Source: Pseudomonadota bacterium (GTDB lineage: Bacteria; Pseudomonadota; Alphaproteobacteria; Rhizobiales; Hyphomicrobiaceae). Taken from it: a stretch of DNA of 64,000 nucleotides. The stretch lies in NCBI GenBank assembly GCA_023423275.1, contig JAFAFW010000110.1:1-64000 (forward strand), given 5' to 3'. Positions 39,037 through 48,314 of the stretch are shown piece by piece. The notes under the pieces were generated by a model. That model did no database searches. It saw only the letters and a list, made by a program, of their open reading frames with translations, and had not been told where the DNA came from. The stretch's first letter is position 1, and each line of letters opens with the position of its first letter. Position numbers and translations under genes: made by a program.

Positions 39037-39756
39037 TCAGCCCCGGCCCTCCTTCGTTGCGACATCATCGAGCGCCCACTCGAGTGCCGCATCAACGTGG
39101 ATCAACGTGGTATCGAAGACGGGCATCGGCACGTTGCCGGCATTGAGCAGCATCCCGACTTCCGTGCATCCGAGGATCAGACTGTCCGCACCCGCCGCAC
39201 CGAGCCGCTCGGCGAGCTCCACATAGCGCTGACGTGATGTCTCTTTGGTGATGCCGCAGCACAGCTCGTCAAAAATGATGTGGTTGATCTCTGCCCGCTC
39301 CGGCGCATCGGGCACCAGAACATCGAGGCCGAACCGATCACGCAGGCGGCCGATGTAGAAATCCTCCTCCATCGTATAGCGCGTGCCGATCAGCCCGGGG
39401 CGGCGAAATCCGGAGGCTTGTATCTCGTGCGCGGTCGCGTCGGCGACATGCAGGAACGGAACGGACACAGCCGCCTCGATCGCCGGAGCAATCTTGTGCA
39501 TCGTATTGGTCGCCAGAACGATGACTTCCGCGCCGGCGTGGACAAGTCGGACGGCAGTCTCCGCCAGCAGCTGCCCGGCGTCATCCCACCGGCCGGCGGA
39601 CTGCATCTCCTCGATCTCCGCAAAGTCGACGGACCAAATCACGACCCTGGCGGAATGCAGCCCTCCAAGCCTCCGCCGGACCTCAGCATTCAGCCGCGCA
39701 TAGTACAGCGCCGTCGATTCCGCGCTCATGCCCCCAATGATACCGATGATTCGCAT
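39037..39756 (-). CDS. Aspartate/glutamate racemase family protein (YgeA-like)
   Basis: A 239-residue PLP-independent amino acid racemase. It starts IIGIIGGMSAEST. The first active-site loop reads VLATNTMHKI, with Thr where most family members have Cys, and the second loop is LILGCTEVGML with Cys. This Thr/Cys pairing is known from the E. coli YgeA type. The start at 39756 opens the conserved sequence; an upstream in-frame start would add 30 unconserved residues. Confidence 0.88.
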   Translation of the reverse strand: MRIIGIIGGMSAESTALYYARLNAEVRRRLGGLHSARVVIWSVDFAEIEEMQSAGRWDDAGQLLAETAVRLVHAGAEVIVLATNTMHKIAPAIEAAVSVPFLHVADATAHEIQASGFRRPGLIGTRYTMEEDFYIGRLRDRFGLDVLVPDAPERAEINHIIFDELCCGITKETSRQRYVELAERLGAAGADSLILGCTEVGMLLNAGNVPMPVFDTTLIHVDAALEWALDDVATKEGRG

Positions 39757-39971
39757 GTCGCCCGCCCCGACGTCACGTTGGCCATGCACGATAGCATGGA
39801 TGCATTGCAGCGCCCTCGTTCGCTGCCCGGTAGAGATCCGCGTCAAACGCTGATATGGGTCAGCCTGCCCTGGCTCATACGCCGAACGCCAGTGATACCT
39901 AACTCGTTATGAATACAACAAAACGGGATGCGCCGCCGCAAGAAAGCGGGTCCCAGGGGAAATGCCTTAAG

Positions 39972-40862
39972 ATGACGGACGCCGCCCTCGTCAAGAAGGA
40001 CACACGCGTCGCCTATGCGCTGGCGTGGATGTGCGTAGCGCTCGCGTCCTTCTCGACCATCGCCATCACCGGCCGCCTTGCGGCACATGGCGCCACGACG
40101 CTCGAGATGATGTTTTACCGCAGCCTGATGTCGCTTGCCATCGTCCTCGCCCTCGTCATGGCGGGACCTGGTCTGTCGCAGATGCGCACCGAGCGGCTAA
40201 CGCTGCATACTTTGCGGGCCACGATGCATTTCATCGCGCAGTACAGCTGGCTCGCAGCGCTGATGCTGATCCCGATGGCGCAGCTTTTCGCATTGGAATT
40301 CACCGCGCCGATCTGGGTGGCGATGCTCGCGCCGTTATTCCTGGGAGAGCGTCTGACGAGAACGCGCGCGATCGCCGCGGCGCTCGGCTTCGTCGGACTG
40401 TTGATCGTCGCCCGCCCCGGAATGATCCAATTCAATTCCGGTGTCGCTCTCGCCCTCGTTGCTGCGGTTGGTTTCGCGCTGTCCATGCTGTGCACCAAGT
40501 CTCTGACAACGCGCAACGAGGGGGCTCTCCGCATTCTGTTCTACATGTTCCTCATTCAGGCGATTCTTTCGCTTTTGCTGTTGTTCGGCGGCGTTCGTCT
40601 GCTGGACTGGGCAACGATGGGCTGGATCCTGGCACTCGCGATCGCCGGACTGAGCGCGCATTACTCCCTGGTGCGCGCCTTCACGCTCGCCGATGCGATC
40701 ATCGTCGCACCGATGGATTTCCTGCGTTTGCCGTTGATTGCAGTCGTCGGCGCGCTGTTTTACGCTGAGCCGCTTGACCCGATCGTGTTGTTCGGCGGTC
40801 TGTTGATCATCGGCGCCAATGTGGTCAATCTGCTGGGAGAGCGCCGCGTCCAACGTGGCTGA
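39972..40862 (+). CDS. EamA/DMT family transporter
   Basis: About 296 residues with ten hydrophobic helices and two EamA repeats, the drug/metabolite transporter fold of the inner membrane. The first repeat contains FYRSLMSLAIVLAL and EFTAPIWVAMLAPLFLGERL, the second contains PMDFLRLPLIAVVGALFY. An ATG at 39909 would add 21 polar residues. The substrate is unknown. Confidence 0.9.
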   Translation: MTDAALVKKDTRVAYALAWMCVALASFSTIAITGRLAAHGATTLEMMFYRSLMSLAIVLALVMAGPGLSQMRTERLTLHTLRATMHFIAQYSWLAALMLIPMAQLFALEFTAPIWVAMLAPLFLGERLTRTRAIAAALGFVGLLIVARPGMIQFNSGVALALVAAVGFALSMLCTKSLTTRNEGALRILFYMFLIQAILSLLLLFGGVRLLDWATMGWILALAIAGLSAHYSLVRAFTLADAIIVAPMDFLRLPLIAVVGALFYAEPLDPIVLFGGLLIIGANVVNLLGERRVQRG

Positions 40863-40883
40863 CAGACATCGGTCCGCTGCGTC

Positions 40884-41381
40884 TCAAGACTTCCGCCTGA
40901 TGCCGATGCTACGTCCTGCGCGCTCGGGGTTCGGCAGGACGGCCGCCGTCTTCCGGCAGGCTTCGGCACGGGCGAAAACGTCAGAGCCCCAAGACGCGAC
41001 CCGCCGCGCATTGGCATCAAAACTGAGGAACATCCATTCGGACGTCGCCGCGACCCACCCGTCAGTGGCGTGCACCATCTCACAATAGACGTGCATGCGT
41101 TTGGCATCGACATCCAGGATCCGCACGATGACGCGCACGCTGTCCGTTCCGAGCACCTCCCGCAGATAGCAGACATGCGCCTCAGCGGCGACATAGGTGA
41201 AGCCGGTTGCCTTGATGTACTCCGGGCCCAACCCGACACGAACAAGCACTTCATCGAGCGCGCGATCGAAGATGACGTTGTAGTACGCCATGTTGAGATG
41301 ATCGTTATAGTCGATCCATGCCGCCTCGATCTGCATCGGCGAAGATATCAGCAATCCGGCATTCTTCGGCTCGGTCGTCAC
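40884..41381 (-). CDS. Hotdog-fold acyl-CoA thioesterase
   Basis: A 165-residue 4HBT-type protein. The N-terminal motif AAWIDYNDHLNMAYYNVIFD holds the catalytic Asp region, followed by a hotdog helix and strands (YLREVLGTDSVRVIVRILD). It resembles thioesterases found with, or fused to, carnitine dehydrogenases. No carnitine genes are nearby, so the acyl group is open. It is convergent with the transporter. Confidence 0.85.
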   Translation of the reverse strand: MTTEPKNAGLLISSPMQIEAAWIDYNDHLNMAYYNVIFDRALDEVLVRVGLGPEYIKATGFTYVAAEAHVCYLREVLGTDSVRVIVRILDVDAKRMHVYCEMVHATDGWVAATSEWMFLSFDANARRVASWGSDVFARAEACRKTAAVLPNPERAGRSIGIRRKS

Positions 41382-41393
41382 GTGTTGCCTCTC

Positions 41394-42155
41394 CTATCCT
41401 CTAAGGCTTGTCGTCTGCCGCCGCGACAGAGGCTTGAGCAGACAAAATCCGGCAACGACCAGAACGATCGGCCATAGCAGCGCAATCCAGCTCCAGGATG
41501 CCGGCCCCAGTTCGAACAGGTCGGCGCGGACAGCCAGAATCGGCAGATTGGTCAAGAGATGCGCCAAGAGGCCCGCGAGCGCTGCAAGGACGAAATGCCG
41601 GCCGATGGCAAGCGCATAAAACAGCGGCACGACAAACAGTCCATGCAGAATACAGACAGCCGTCCGCTCGACCACGAAACCCCAGAACTGTGTCGCCGGA
41701 GCAGCCTGCAATGTAGGGATACGTGATAACTGCTCCGCGATGAACCAGATCTCGCCGATCCCGAAGCCAAGACCTACGGCCATCGCCAACCCAAGCGCGC
41801 TGCCTGATCTGACGGCGGCTCTCACACCGACCGATGCCAAAGCCAGCCATTTGGCAGGCTCCTCCGTCAAGGGCGCCGCCAACAATCCGGCAGCGATCAT
41901 CGCATCACCGCTCCCAAACAGGGTCTGCAGCGAAACCAGAAGCGGGGTGCGTAGCAGATAAAAGACCAGCGGTTGAATGGGCAGCATCACAATCATGACA
42001 AGCATCGCAAGCTTGCGATGCTCCGGGCGCACCCAGCGCAGAACGACACTTCCGACCGAGAAAAGAGAAATTACGGTCGCGCCGACCGCTGCGATCCATA
42101 CGCCCGTCGGCACCTCGTCACGCCCGTCGCGGGAAAGCGCGGCGATAGAGGGCAA
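41394..42155 (-). CDS. PrsW-like glutamic intramembrane protease
   Basis: About 240-253 residues with roughly seven membrane helices. It has the EExxK motif in APLTEEPAKWLAL, a second conserved Glu in GFGIGEIWFI and a His in ILHGLFVV, as in PrsW/CPBP-type membrane proteases. The start is unclear: TTG 42155 overlaps the RND gene by 38 bases, and GTG 42113 begins just behind its stop. It is probably co-transcribed with that exporter. Confidence 0.72.
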   Translation of the reverse strand: MPSIAALSRDGRDEVPTGVWIAAVGATVISLFSVGSVVLRWVRPEHRKLAMLVMIVMLPIQPLVFYLLRTPLLVSLQTLFGSGDAMIAAGLLAAPLTEEPAKWLALASVGVRAAVRSGSALGLAMAVGLGFGIGEIWFIAEQLSRIPTLQAAPATQFWGFVVERTAVCILHGLFVVPLFYALAIGRHFVLAALAGLLAHLLTNLPILAVRADLFELGPASWSWIALLWPIVLVVAGFCLLKPLSRRQTTSLRG

Positions 42156-44445
42156 TCGTCGCCGGTAGAATGAACAACTGGGCCAGCAGCGAAGAGAACA
42201 GACAGACCGCCGCCAAACGCCCGAACAGCCGCAGCGACGGCAAATGCGACAGCATGGTCACGCCCAGTCCCAGCGCAAGCACAATGGTCGTCAGCACGAT
42301 AACCGGACCAATGTGATGCATGGTCGCGATGAGCGCGGGCGTCTCGCTCCCGGGACCTGGAGGGAACCGTGCTTCCTCGATGCGATAGCGGTTCAGGAAA
42401 TGGATGGTCGAGTCGATCGCCAGCGCGAATGCCACCGTAATTGCGATGATCGACGCGAACTGCAGCCCCTCCCCGGTCGCCCAAAGCAGCGCACCGGTTG
42501 CAAAAATCGGAAACACCGACGGCAGGATGCTCGAGACGCCTGAGAGCACCGAGCGCAACGCGATTCCGAGGAAAATGAAAATCACGAACATATCGCCGAC
42601 GAGACCGATATTCAGCTCGCCGATCAACTTGGCCGAGTTGCGCGCCGCGATAGCCGGCAATCCGGTGACGGAAATCTCGTAGCCGGGATGCGCGAGGCGC
42701 ACGGGCTCCAAGGCGTCATCGATCTTTTCCACCACCGGCAGAATTTCGCTGGCATCGATATCAGGCAGGCGCCCCGTGACCAGAACCGCGCGCTCCTCCT
42801 TGTCGACAAAGCGCCGCACCAGATGCTCCGGCAAAACGCCGACGTACTTCTTGACCGTCTCGATGCGTGCGTCACCGGCGTCGGCCAGCCAGCGCCGGAG
42901 ACTGTCCAGCGACCAGACATTGCCCAGCCCGGCGACGTTTTCCAGAACGGCATGAGCCTGCGCGATCACCTCGAAGGTCGCCGGATCATAGAGCGATGCT
43001 CCGTCCTTCAATTGCACCATGACGTGCACCGGGTTGGCGCCTGTCAGCTTCATGTCGAGACGACCGGTTGCGGCCAATGCGTGCTCTTTGTCGGGCACCT
43101 GATCGGCAAGCCGGTATTGCGGTTCAAGCTGAACATAGGCCGCACCGGCAAGAATGACGGCAATCAGGCCCGCGAGGAAGAAAGGCAGCGGCCTGCCCGC
43201 AACCACGCGCACAATCGCGTCCGTCACCCGGGTCAGCACACCGACACCGTCATCGCGCTCCATCTGCGCTTCGCCAGTCGGCGCCTTTTCCTTGCGGATC
43301 AGCAACGCCGCGAGCGTGGGCACGACCACCGCCACCGCAATATACGAGATGCAGACGGCCAGCAGCGCCGCCTTTCCGAATGTGCGGATGAGAGCAGATT
43401 CAGCCCACGAGAACGACAGCAGGGCCAGTGCGGCGTTCATCGCGGTCAGAAGACAGGCCGGCGCAACATCCCGAACGGCGTTTCGCGCAGCCGTCAGCCG
43501 ATCCACGCCTGCCATGATGTCCCGGCGGATCGAGAATACGAGATGCATGGAATCGGAGAACCCCGACACCAGGATCAGCGGCGTCAGCACGTTGATGAAC
43601 AGGTTCAGCCGGAAGTCGAGACCGCCGACGGCCCCGAGTGTCCAGAGAATGGCCACCGTCGGACCGAGCACGGCAATGAGCGTCAGTGAAATGCGGCGGA
43701 AGAACAGATAGGCGATCCCAGCTCCGACGAGGAACCCCAGGCCATTGTAGACGAGCCGGTCACGCTCGACCGCGTTGCGGATCTCAAGTTGCATCACCGG
43801 AGCACCGGTCAGCTTCACCGAGAGACCGGACCCTTGCAGCGTGTCCTCGGCTGACTTGAGAATACCGCCGATGACCTCCTTGGCACCGCGCTCTTCGACC
43901 AGCTTGCGGTCGAGCGACATGACGATCAGCGCGAGCTGACCGTCATCGGAAAGAAACTTGCCGGCCACAATATCATTGCTGCGCAATGCGGAAATCACGG
44001 CATCGAACGCTGCGCCGTCCGGCAGCTCATCAGGCACGAGCGGCGGCGCATATCCGGTCGCGTCCGGCTTACCGCGCGCCGACAGCATGGACACGAGACC
44101 ATCGACGCCGTCCGCGAGCTGCAGCTCTATGACGGCGTTCGAAAAGGCTTCGAGTTGCGGCTTTTTCAGGAGGTCGGGGCCTTCGACAACGGCGAGCACG
44201 TCGTACTCGCTGGAGGGAAAGCGCCGATCGATCTCCTCATACTGGTGGAATTCGGGAGTGTCGGTGCGGAACAGCTCCGACAGCGAGTCATCGACCTTCA
44301 GCCGCATGACGCCGACGACGGCCAGCGCGCTGATGACAAGGATGAGGAACGCTGTGACGTAAGGCGCGCGGAGAGCTACAAGCCCCAGCCGTTCGAGACC
44401 AAAACTCAGCGCAAACCCACGCTGCGGCGTGCCGTCCTCTGGCAT
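42118..44445 (-). CDS. RND/MMPL-family exporter
   Basis: A 775-residue inner-membrane transporter with two sets of about six helices and two large periplasmic loops, the hydrophobe/amphiphile exporter fold. Typical segments are VDDSLSELFR in loop 1, GFSDSMHLVFSIRRD in the first bundle and ALAIDSTIHFLNRYR in the second. GGAG 5 bases before ATG 44445 favours this start over ATG 44493. No adaptor or outer-membrane partner is adjacent, which suits lipid-exporting MMPL proteins. Confidence 0.88.
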   Translation of the reverse strand: MPEDGTPQRGFALSFGLERLGLVALRAPYVTAFLILVISALAVVGVMRLKVDDSLSELFRTDTPEFHQYEEIDRRFPSSEYDVLAVVEGPDLLKKPQLEAFSNAVIELQLADGVDGLVSMLSARGKPDATGYAPPLVPDELPDGAAFDAVISALRSNDIVAGKFLSDDGQLALIVMSLDRKLVEERGAKEVIGGILKSAEDTLQGSGLSVKLTGAPVMQLEIRNAVERDRLVYNGLGFLVGAGIAYLFFRRISLTLIAVLGPTVAILWTLGAVGGLDFRLNLFINVLTPLILVSGFSDSMHLVFSIRRDIMAGVDRLTAARNAVRDVAPACLLTAMNAALALLSFSWAESALIRTFGKAALLAVCISYIAVAVVVPTLAALLIRKEKAPTGEAQMERDDGVGVLTRVTDAIVRVVAGRPLPFFLAGLIAVILAGAAYVQLEPQYRLADQVPDKEHALAATGRLDMKLTGANPVHVMVQLKDGASLYDPATFEVIAQAHAVLENVAGLGNVWSLDSLRRWLADAGDARIETVKKYVGVLPEHLVRRFVDKEERAVLVTGRLPDIDASEILPVVEKIDDALEPVRLAHPGYEISVTGLPAIAARNSAKLIGELNIGLVGDMFVIFIFLGIALRSVLSGVSSILPSVFPIFATGALLWATGEGLQFASIIAITVAFALAIDSTIHFLNRYRIEEARFPPGPGSETPALIATMHHIGPVIVLTTIVLALGLGVTMLSHLPSLRLFGRLAAVCLFSSLLAQLFILPATIALYRRAFPRRA

Positions 44446-44848
44446 ACGGGCTCCACTAGATCCTTGCTGCTGAGATTTGGCTCGATCCTGCATCCGATGA
44501 CCAAACGTCTTCGTGACGATTCAGCCGATGCTCCGACTCAAAAGCGCCCCGGCGGGGATGCTTGCATCGCTTCCGCCGTCGGGGCAAGTCGGCTGGCCGA
44601 CGCATCCGATCTACAAGGTCATTGCACAAGTATCTCGAAAACAAAGAAAATCCCCTCACGCAAACCTTCCGTGTGTGGCCGAATTGAGACATCGAGGTCG
44701 TTCTCGCAGCTCGACGCCAGATCGTATGCACTCCGCAAACCATGGGCACCGGCTTTCCATGGGAGGCATGCCTCGACGGTCTGCCTATATTCACCTATAC
44801 GGAAGTACCGATATTCAGACTTAGCGGACATTCCGCCGGAGATCGCCG
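44446..44848. other. Divergent intergenic region, RND exporter / tusA
   Basis: 403 bases without a supportable gene. Open frames here have no ribosome site or recognisable product. Short repeats occur (CCATGG twice near 44743-44763, and GATGC-TT-GCATC near 44557-44568) but nothing convincing as a promoter. Confidence 0.55.
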
Positions 44849-45076
44849 ATGGCCGATAAAACGCTCGACGCCCAGGGTTTGAACTGCCCTCTCCCCATTC
44901 TCAAGGCCAAGAAGGCGATTGGCGAAATTCCCAAGGGCGGCACTCTTGAGGTTCTGGCCACCGATCCCGGTTCGGTTGCAGATTTCCAGGCCTTCTGCCA
45001 GGCAACGGGCAACACGCTGGCCGAGCACTCGGAGGCAGACGGCGTCTACCGGTTCGTCATCCAGCATACAGCCTGA
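44849..45076 (+). CDS. tusA: TusA-family sulfurtransferase
   Basis: A 75-residue sulfur carrier. The persulfide cysteine is C13 in GLNCPLPILKAKKA, the CPxP family motif. GGAG lies 7 bases before the ATG. Without tusBCD or sulfur-oxidation genes nearby its acceptor (tRNA thiolation, molybdenum cofactor or other) is open. It precedes an aldo/keto reductase by 57 bases. Confidence 0.9.
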   Translation: MADKTLDAQGLNCPLPILKAKKAIGEIPKGGTLEVLATDPGSVADFQAFCQATGNTLAEHSEADGVYRFVIQHTA

Positions 45077-45133
45077 ATATTATGACTTGGGGCCACGGTA
45101 TCGTCCGCGCCCAAAATGAAGTTGGAGGATCAG

Positions 45134-46153
45134 ATGCCGGATATGCGCTACAGGGTTCTGGGACGTTCGGGCCTTCGCGTTAGTGAACTATGTCTGGGCA
45201 CCATGAATTTCGGCGGGCCGACCGATGAGGCTGAATCCCGCCGTATCATCGATCACGCTCTCGATAATGGCGTCAATTTCATCGATACAGCGAACGTCTA
45301 TACGGAAGGGCGCTCCGAGGAGGTCATCGGCCGCGCGCTGAAGGGCCGCCGCGACGGCGTCGTCCTTGCTACCAAGGTCGCCCAGGTGGTCGGTTCGAGA
45401 CCGAACGATCGCGGCTTGTCCCGCACGCATGTCATGAAAGCGGTCGACGACAGCCTGAGGCGGTTGCAGACGGACTGCATCGACCTCTACTACACACACC
45501 GCGTCGATCCCAACACGCCGTGGGAGGAAGTCGCCGAGACGTTCGGAAACCTGATTCGCGCCGGCAAGGTGCGCAATTGGGCGCTGTCCAACGTCCGCGC
45601 CTGGCAGATCGCGCATGTCACTCATATCTGCCGAAATCTCGGCGTTCCCCAGCCGGTCGCGCTGCAACCTTATTACAATCTGATGACCCGCCAGCCGGAG
45701 GTCGAAGTTCTGCCTGCCGCCCGCGAGTTCGGCCTGGGCGTGGTGCCGTATAGTCCTGTGGCGCGGGGCATCCTAACCGGGAAATACCGCCTCAACGTCG
45801 CGCCGGATGCCGACAGCCGGGTCGCCCGGCAGGACACGCGCATGATGCAGACGGAGTGGCGGCCGGAGTCGCTGGAGATTGCCGAGCAACTCAAGGTCCA
45901 CGCCGAGAGCCGCGGCACCAGCCTGATGGCATTCGCAGTAGCCTGGGTGCTCAACAACCGGGCGATCACGTCGGTGATTGCAGGTCCGCGGACGCTGGAA
46001 CAGTGGAAACCGTATCTGACGGCTCTGGAGTTCGCCTGGAGCCCCGAGGACGAAGCAGCCGTCGACCGGCACGTCACTACCGGCCACCCCTCGACCCCCG
46101 GATACAACGACCCGGGCTACCCGATCGAAGGGCGATTCCCGGCCATATCCTGA
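45134..46153 (+). CDS. Aldo/keto reductase
   Basis: A 339-residue NAD(P)H-dependent (beta/alpha)8 oxidoreductase. The catalytic Asp and Tyr are in FIDTANVYTEGRSE, the Lys in VLATKVAQ, and the His position in LYYTHRVDP. The C-terminal cofactor region has SVIAGPRTLEQW. GGAGG lies 6 bases before ATG 45134, which decides against ATG 45116. Substrate unknown; it resembles the YajO/voltage-channel-beta-like group. Confidence 0.92.
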   Translation: MPDMRYRVLGRSGLRVSELCLGTMNFGGPTDEAESRRIIDHALDNGVNFIDTANVYTEGRSEEVIGRALKGRRDGVVLATKVAQVVGSRPNDRGLSRTHVMKAVDDSLRRLQTDCIDLYYTHRVDPNTPWEEVAETFGNLIRAGKVRNWALSNVRAWQIAHVTHICRNLGVPQPVALQPYYNLMTRQPEVEVLPAAREFGLGVVPYSPVARGILTGKYRLNVAPDADSRVARQDTRMMQTEWRPESLEIAEQLKVHAESRGTSLMAFAVAWVLNNRAITSVIAGPRTLEQWKPYLTALEFAWSPEDEAAVDRHVTTGHPSTPGYNDPGYPIEGRFPAIS

Positions 46154-46167
46154 TGCCCCGCGGTGGT

Positions 46168-46200
46168 GAGCAGCGCGCTAAACCGTGACGCGCGCTGCTC
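46168..46200. terminator. Strong hairpin between convergent genes
   Basis: GAGCAGCGCGC and GCGCGCTGCTC form a perfect 11-base stem around an 11-base loop, 15 bases after the aldo/keto reductase stop and 14 bases from the convergent barrel gene's stop. There is no T run on either side, so it may be a weak or rho-assisted terminator, or protect the 3' ends. Confidence 0.6.
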
Positions 46201-46213
46201 AATCCGCGATACG

Positions 46214-46957
46214 TCAGTACGATGAAGCGAATAGGCCGTCGAACCTATAACTGACGCCCAGCCGAACCACATTGAGAGTCTGGTCGACCTTCTCGCTGGT
46301 CTCACCAAGGACCGGAACGTCCAGTATAAGTGTCGCGTCGCCGAGATCCGCGTAGAAATACTCGAGCTTTGCGGTCCAGTTGTCCGCAAACGCGTACTCG
46401 ACTCCCGCGCCGATCGTCCAACCGACGGACGTGCTCGAATCCGATAGCGAGAACGGCCCCGTAGTGCTGCAAACGGTAAATACGGGTGCACCATCAGGAC
46501 AGCTCATGCCGCCTTTTGCATGGGCCCACGCCATGCCGCCGGTCACGTAAGGAAGAAAGCGGTCGAACGCATATCCAATGCGCAATCGCACGGTACCGAA
46601 ATAATCCATCTCGCTGGTGAGCCGGAGAGCTGTCCCGTCGAGTCTGGAATCATCGAGATCGGCAAACGATACGTCTGCTTCAACGCCGACCACGACATTG
46701 CTCGGAAGCTGAAAATTGTAGCCGATCTGCGCACCGCCGAACCCACCGTCCGGATGCTGTGTAGGTGTGCCGACCGTCTGTGGATCACCTGTTCCCCAGC
46801 CGTATCCGGCATGGGCACCGACATAGAGACCGGTCCAATTGTATGTCAGCGGCGCCACCATCGGCTCCACTGCCATGGGATAGTTCAAGTCTGCGGCGCG
46901 AGCGGAAACCGAGCCTAACGCCACTACAGCAATCGCTGCAAAAAAGCGTGCGTGCAT
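46214..46957 (-). CDS. Outer-membrane beta-barrel protein (Omp25/Omp31-like)
   Basis: A 247-residue porin-family protein. The signal peptide ends SARA-AD. Then comes the family start NWTGLYVGAHAGYGWG, alternating amphipathic strands, and the terminal strand LGVSYRFDGLF. It matches the eight-stranded barrel proteins abundant in rhizobia and Brucella. GGGGG precedes ATG 46957. It sits in the outer membrane and is probably structural. Confidence 0.9.
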   Translation of the reverse strand: MHARFFAAIAVVALGSVSARAADLNYPMAVEPMVAPLTYNWTGLYVGAHAGYGWGTGDPQTVGTPTQHPDGGFGGAQIGYNFQLPSNVVVGVEADVSFADLDDSRLDGTALRLTSEMDYFGTVRLRIGYAFDRFLPYVTGGMAWAHAKGGMSCPDGAPVFTVCSTTGPFSLSDSSTSVGWTIGAGVEYAFADNWTAKLEYFYADLGDATLILDVPVLGETSEKVDQTLNVVRLGVSYRFDGLFASSY

Positions 46958-47289
46958 GTAGTTGCCCCCAAAATGGTTGGTTCCACCCTCCCCCATTTCA
47001 GGCTGGCACAAGGTTCAAATGATTCGCCGAATCACACAACCCGCAAAGACGGTAGCCAGAACACATGCTCGCCTTAGACGAGTATGAGGCTGTGCCGCGC
47101 GAGCGTCCTTTGAAGACATCCGATCCGCTAACCGGGTCGTTTTTGCGCGACGACACGCCGCACCGACGTGACGCGCACGGCATGAGATGAAGCGCGCTCT
47201 CCGGCCTCTGAGGGGTTTCAGAGTCGTGTCGTCTAAAAGGCCGTGAGGACTGGAACTTTTACCTGTTGGGTGATAGGAACCAGAGCGGC
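46958..47289. other. Intergenic region between omp gene and tRNA-Val
   Basis: 332 bases with no supportable gene. It contains the omp leader and a 15-base dyad TGATTC-N3-GAATCA at 47020-47034, about 65-75 bases before the omp start, which could be a regulator site. No promoter could be assigned to the tRNA. Confidence 0.5.
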
Positions 47290-47364
47290 GGGCGGTTAGC
47301 TCAGCGGGAGAGCACACGCTTCACACGCGTGGGGTCACTGGTTCAATCCCAGTACCGCCCACCA
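47290..47364 (+). tRNA. tRNA-Val (anticodon CAC)
   Basis: A full cloverleaf of 75 bases including encoded CCA. The acceptor stem pairs GGGCGGT with ACCGCCC, the anticodon stem CACGC/GCGTG encloses loop TTCACAC with anticodon CAC, and the T arm ACTGG/CCAGT encloses TTCAATC. It reads GUG codons. No attachment-site repeat or integrase is adjacent. Confidence 0.97.
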
Positions 47365-47374
47365 TTCGCTTGGT

Positions 47375-47884
47375 TCATCCCCGCGACAAGCTGATCGTCA
47401 CGCCCTTCAGATTCGTGCCCTCTGTCGAGATCGAGACCGCTTGCGTCGAGGATCCATAGGACACGGACATCGAACCCGACAAGCCGCCGCCGTTGATCGA
47501 CATGCTGATGTTGCCTCGCGAGGCCTTGCCGGTCACGTCTCCCGAGGCATTGAAGGTGCGCTCTTCCCAGCGGCCGGACAAACGGCCGTTCGCATGCTGG
47601 AGGTTGGCGCGGATTTCAATTTTGTAGCTGGTTGACGCGCAGCGGATCGCGAGCCCGAGCTCATCGCCGCCTTTTGGATTGTAGTAGGCGCGGCAGCTGA
47701 TGCGTTCGGACTTGCCGTCGGCGAACTTGACCTTGCCGCCACCACTCCAGCTCCCGCTCAATTGGCCGAACGCACCCGATGCCTGTGCCACTTCGGTCGT
47801 CTGCGCAGAACCCGCTGTTGCACCGGCCACAAGAGCCAGCATGCCGGCGAGCGCCGACCCAACGATCCTAATTTTCAAGGTCAC
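47375..47884 (-). CDS. Conserved exported protein of unknown function
   Basis: A 169-residue protein with a signal peptide (GSALAGMLALVAGATAGSA, cut before QT). The mature part is beta-rich and Ser/Gly-rich, with one cysteine pair (ERISCRAYYNP and LAIRCAST) and the block LSGSWSGGGKVKFADGK. It resembles small rhizobial exported proteins of no known role. It is convergent with tRNA-Val, 10 bases away. Confidence 0.78.
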   Translation of the reverse strand: MTLKIRIVGSALAGMLALVAGATAGSAQTTEVAQASGAFGQLSGSWSGGGKVKFADGKSERISCRAYYNPKGGDELGLAIRCASTSYKIEIRANLQHANGRLSGRWEERTFNASGDVTGKASRGNISMSINGGGLSGSMSVSYGSSTQAVSISTEGTNLKGVTISLSRG

Positions 47885-48040
47885 AAGCTGTTCCCTTTCC
47901 CAGAAAGCAAGCTGCCGACCGCCACACTGCTATTTGGACCGCCCAGGGGATGCTCGCAAGACCTGATTATCTCTCATAGGCAACAAGCTCGTGTGAAACA
48001 GCCACACGGTTCTGCTCTCATATGTTCGTTGCATTCATAC

Positions 48041-48068
48041 AAAAACGCCGCCAGCGGACCGGCGGCGT
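48041..48068 (-). terminator. Rho-independent terminator of the cold-shock gene
   Basis: Read on the minus strand, ACGCCGCC and GGCGGCGT form a perfect 8-base stem around an 8-base loop, followed by a run of T. It starts 33 bases behind the stop of the cold-shock gene. Confidence 0.88.
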
Positions 48069-48101
48069 CAGCAGATGTCCATCAATGAGGCGGCTTGGCG
48101 C

Positions 48102-48314
48102 TTAGGCCAGCTCGACCTGCCCGGCCTGCTTACCACGGCCGCGGCGATCATCTTCGAGTACGAACGTAACCCGGTCGCCTTCGTTCAGCGAGCGAATGCC
48201 CGCCCGCTCCAGAGCGGTTGCGTGTACGAAAACGTCATTGGCGCCGTCTTCCGGCTTGATGAAGCCGAAGCCTTTGGCAGCATTGAAGAACTTAACAGTT
48301 CCGGTAATCCGCAT
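48102..48314 (-). CDS. cspA: Cold-shock-domain protein
   Basis: A 70-residue single cold-shock domain that binds single-stranded RNA/DNA. RNP1 is KGFGFIKPE and RNP2 is DVFVHATAL. An AAGG-type ribosome site precedes the ATG. A leader of up to about 450 bases is possible upstream, as is usual for temperature-controlled csp genes. A strong terminator follows. Confidence 0.95.
   Translation of the reverse strand: MRITGTVKFFNAAKGFGFIKPEDGANDVFVHATALERAGIRSLNEGDRVTFVLEDDRRGRGKQAGQVELA

Noticed and set aside
44513..44824. A 103-codon frame between the RND exporter and tusA
   Set aside because: No ribosome site, composition unlike neighbours and no domain; the segment is probably promoter DNA.
47290..47364. 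tRNA-Val as an integration site for a genomic island
   Set aside because: No integrase, no repeat of the tRNA 3' end and ordinary chromosomal genes on both sides.
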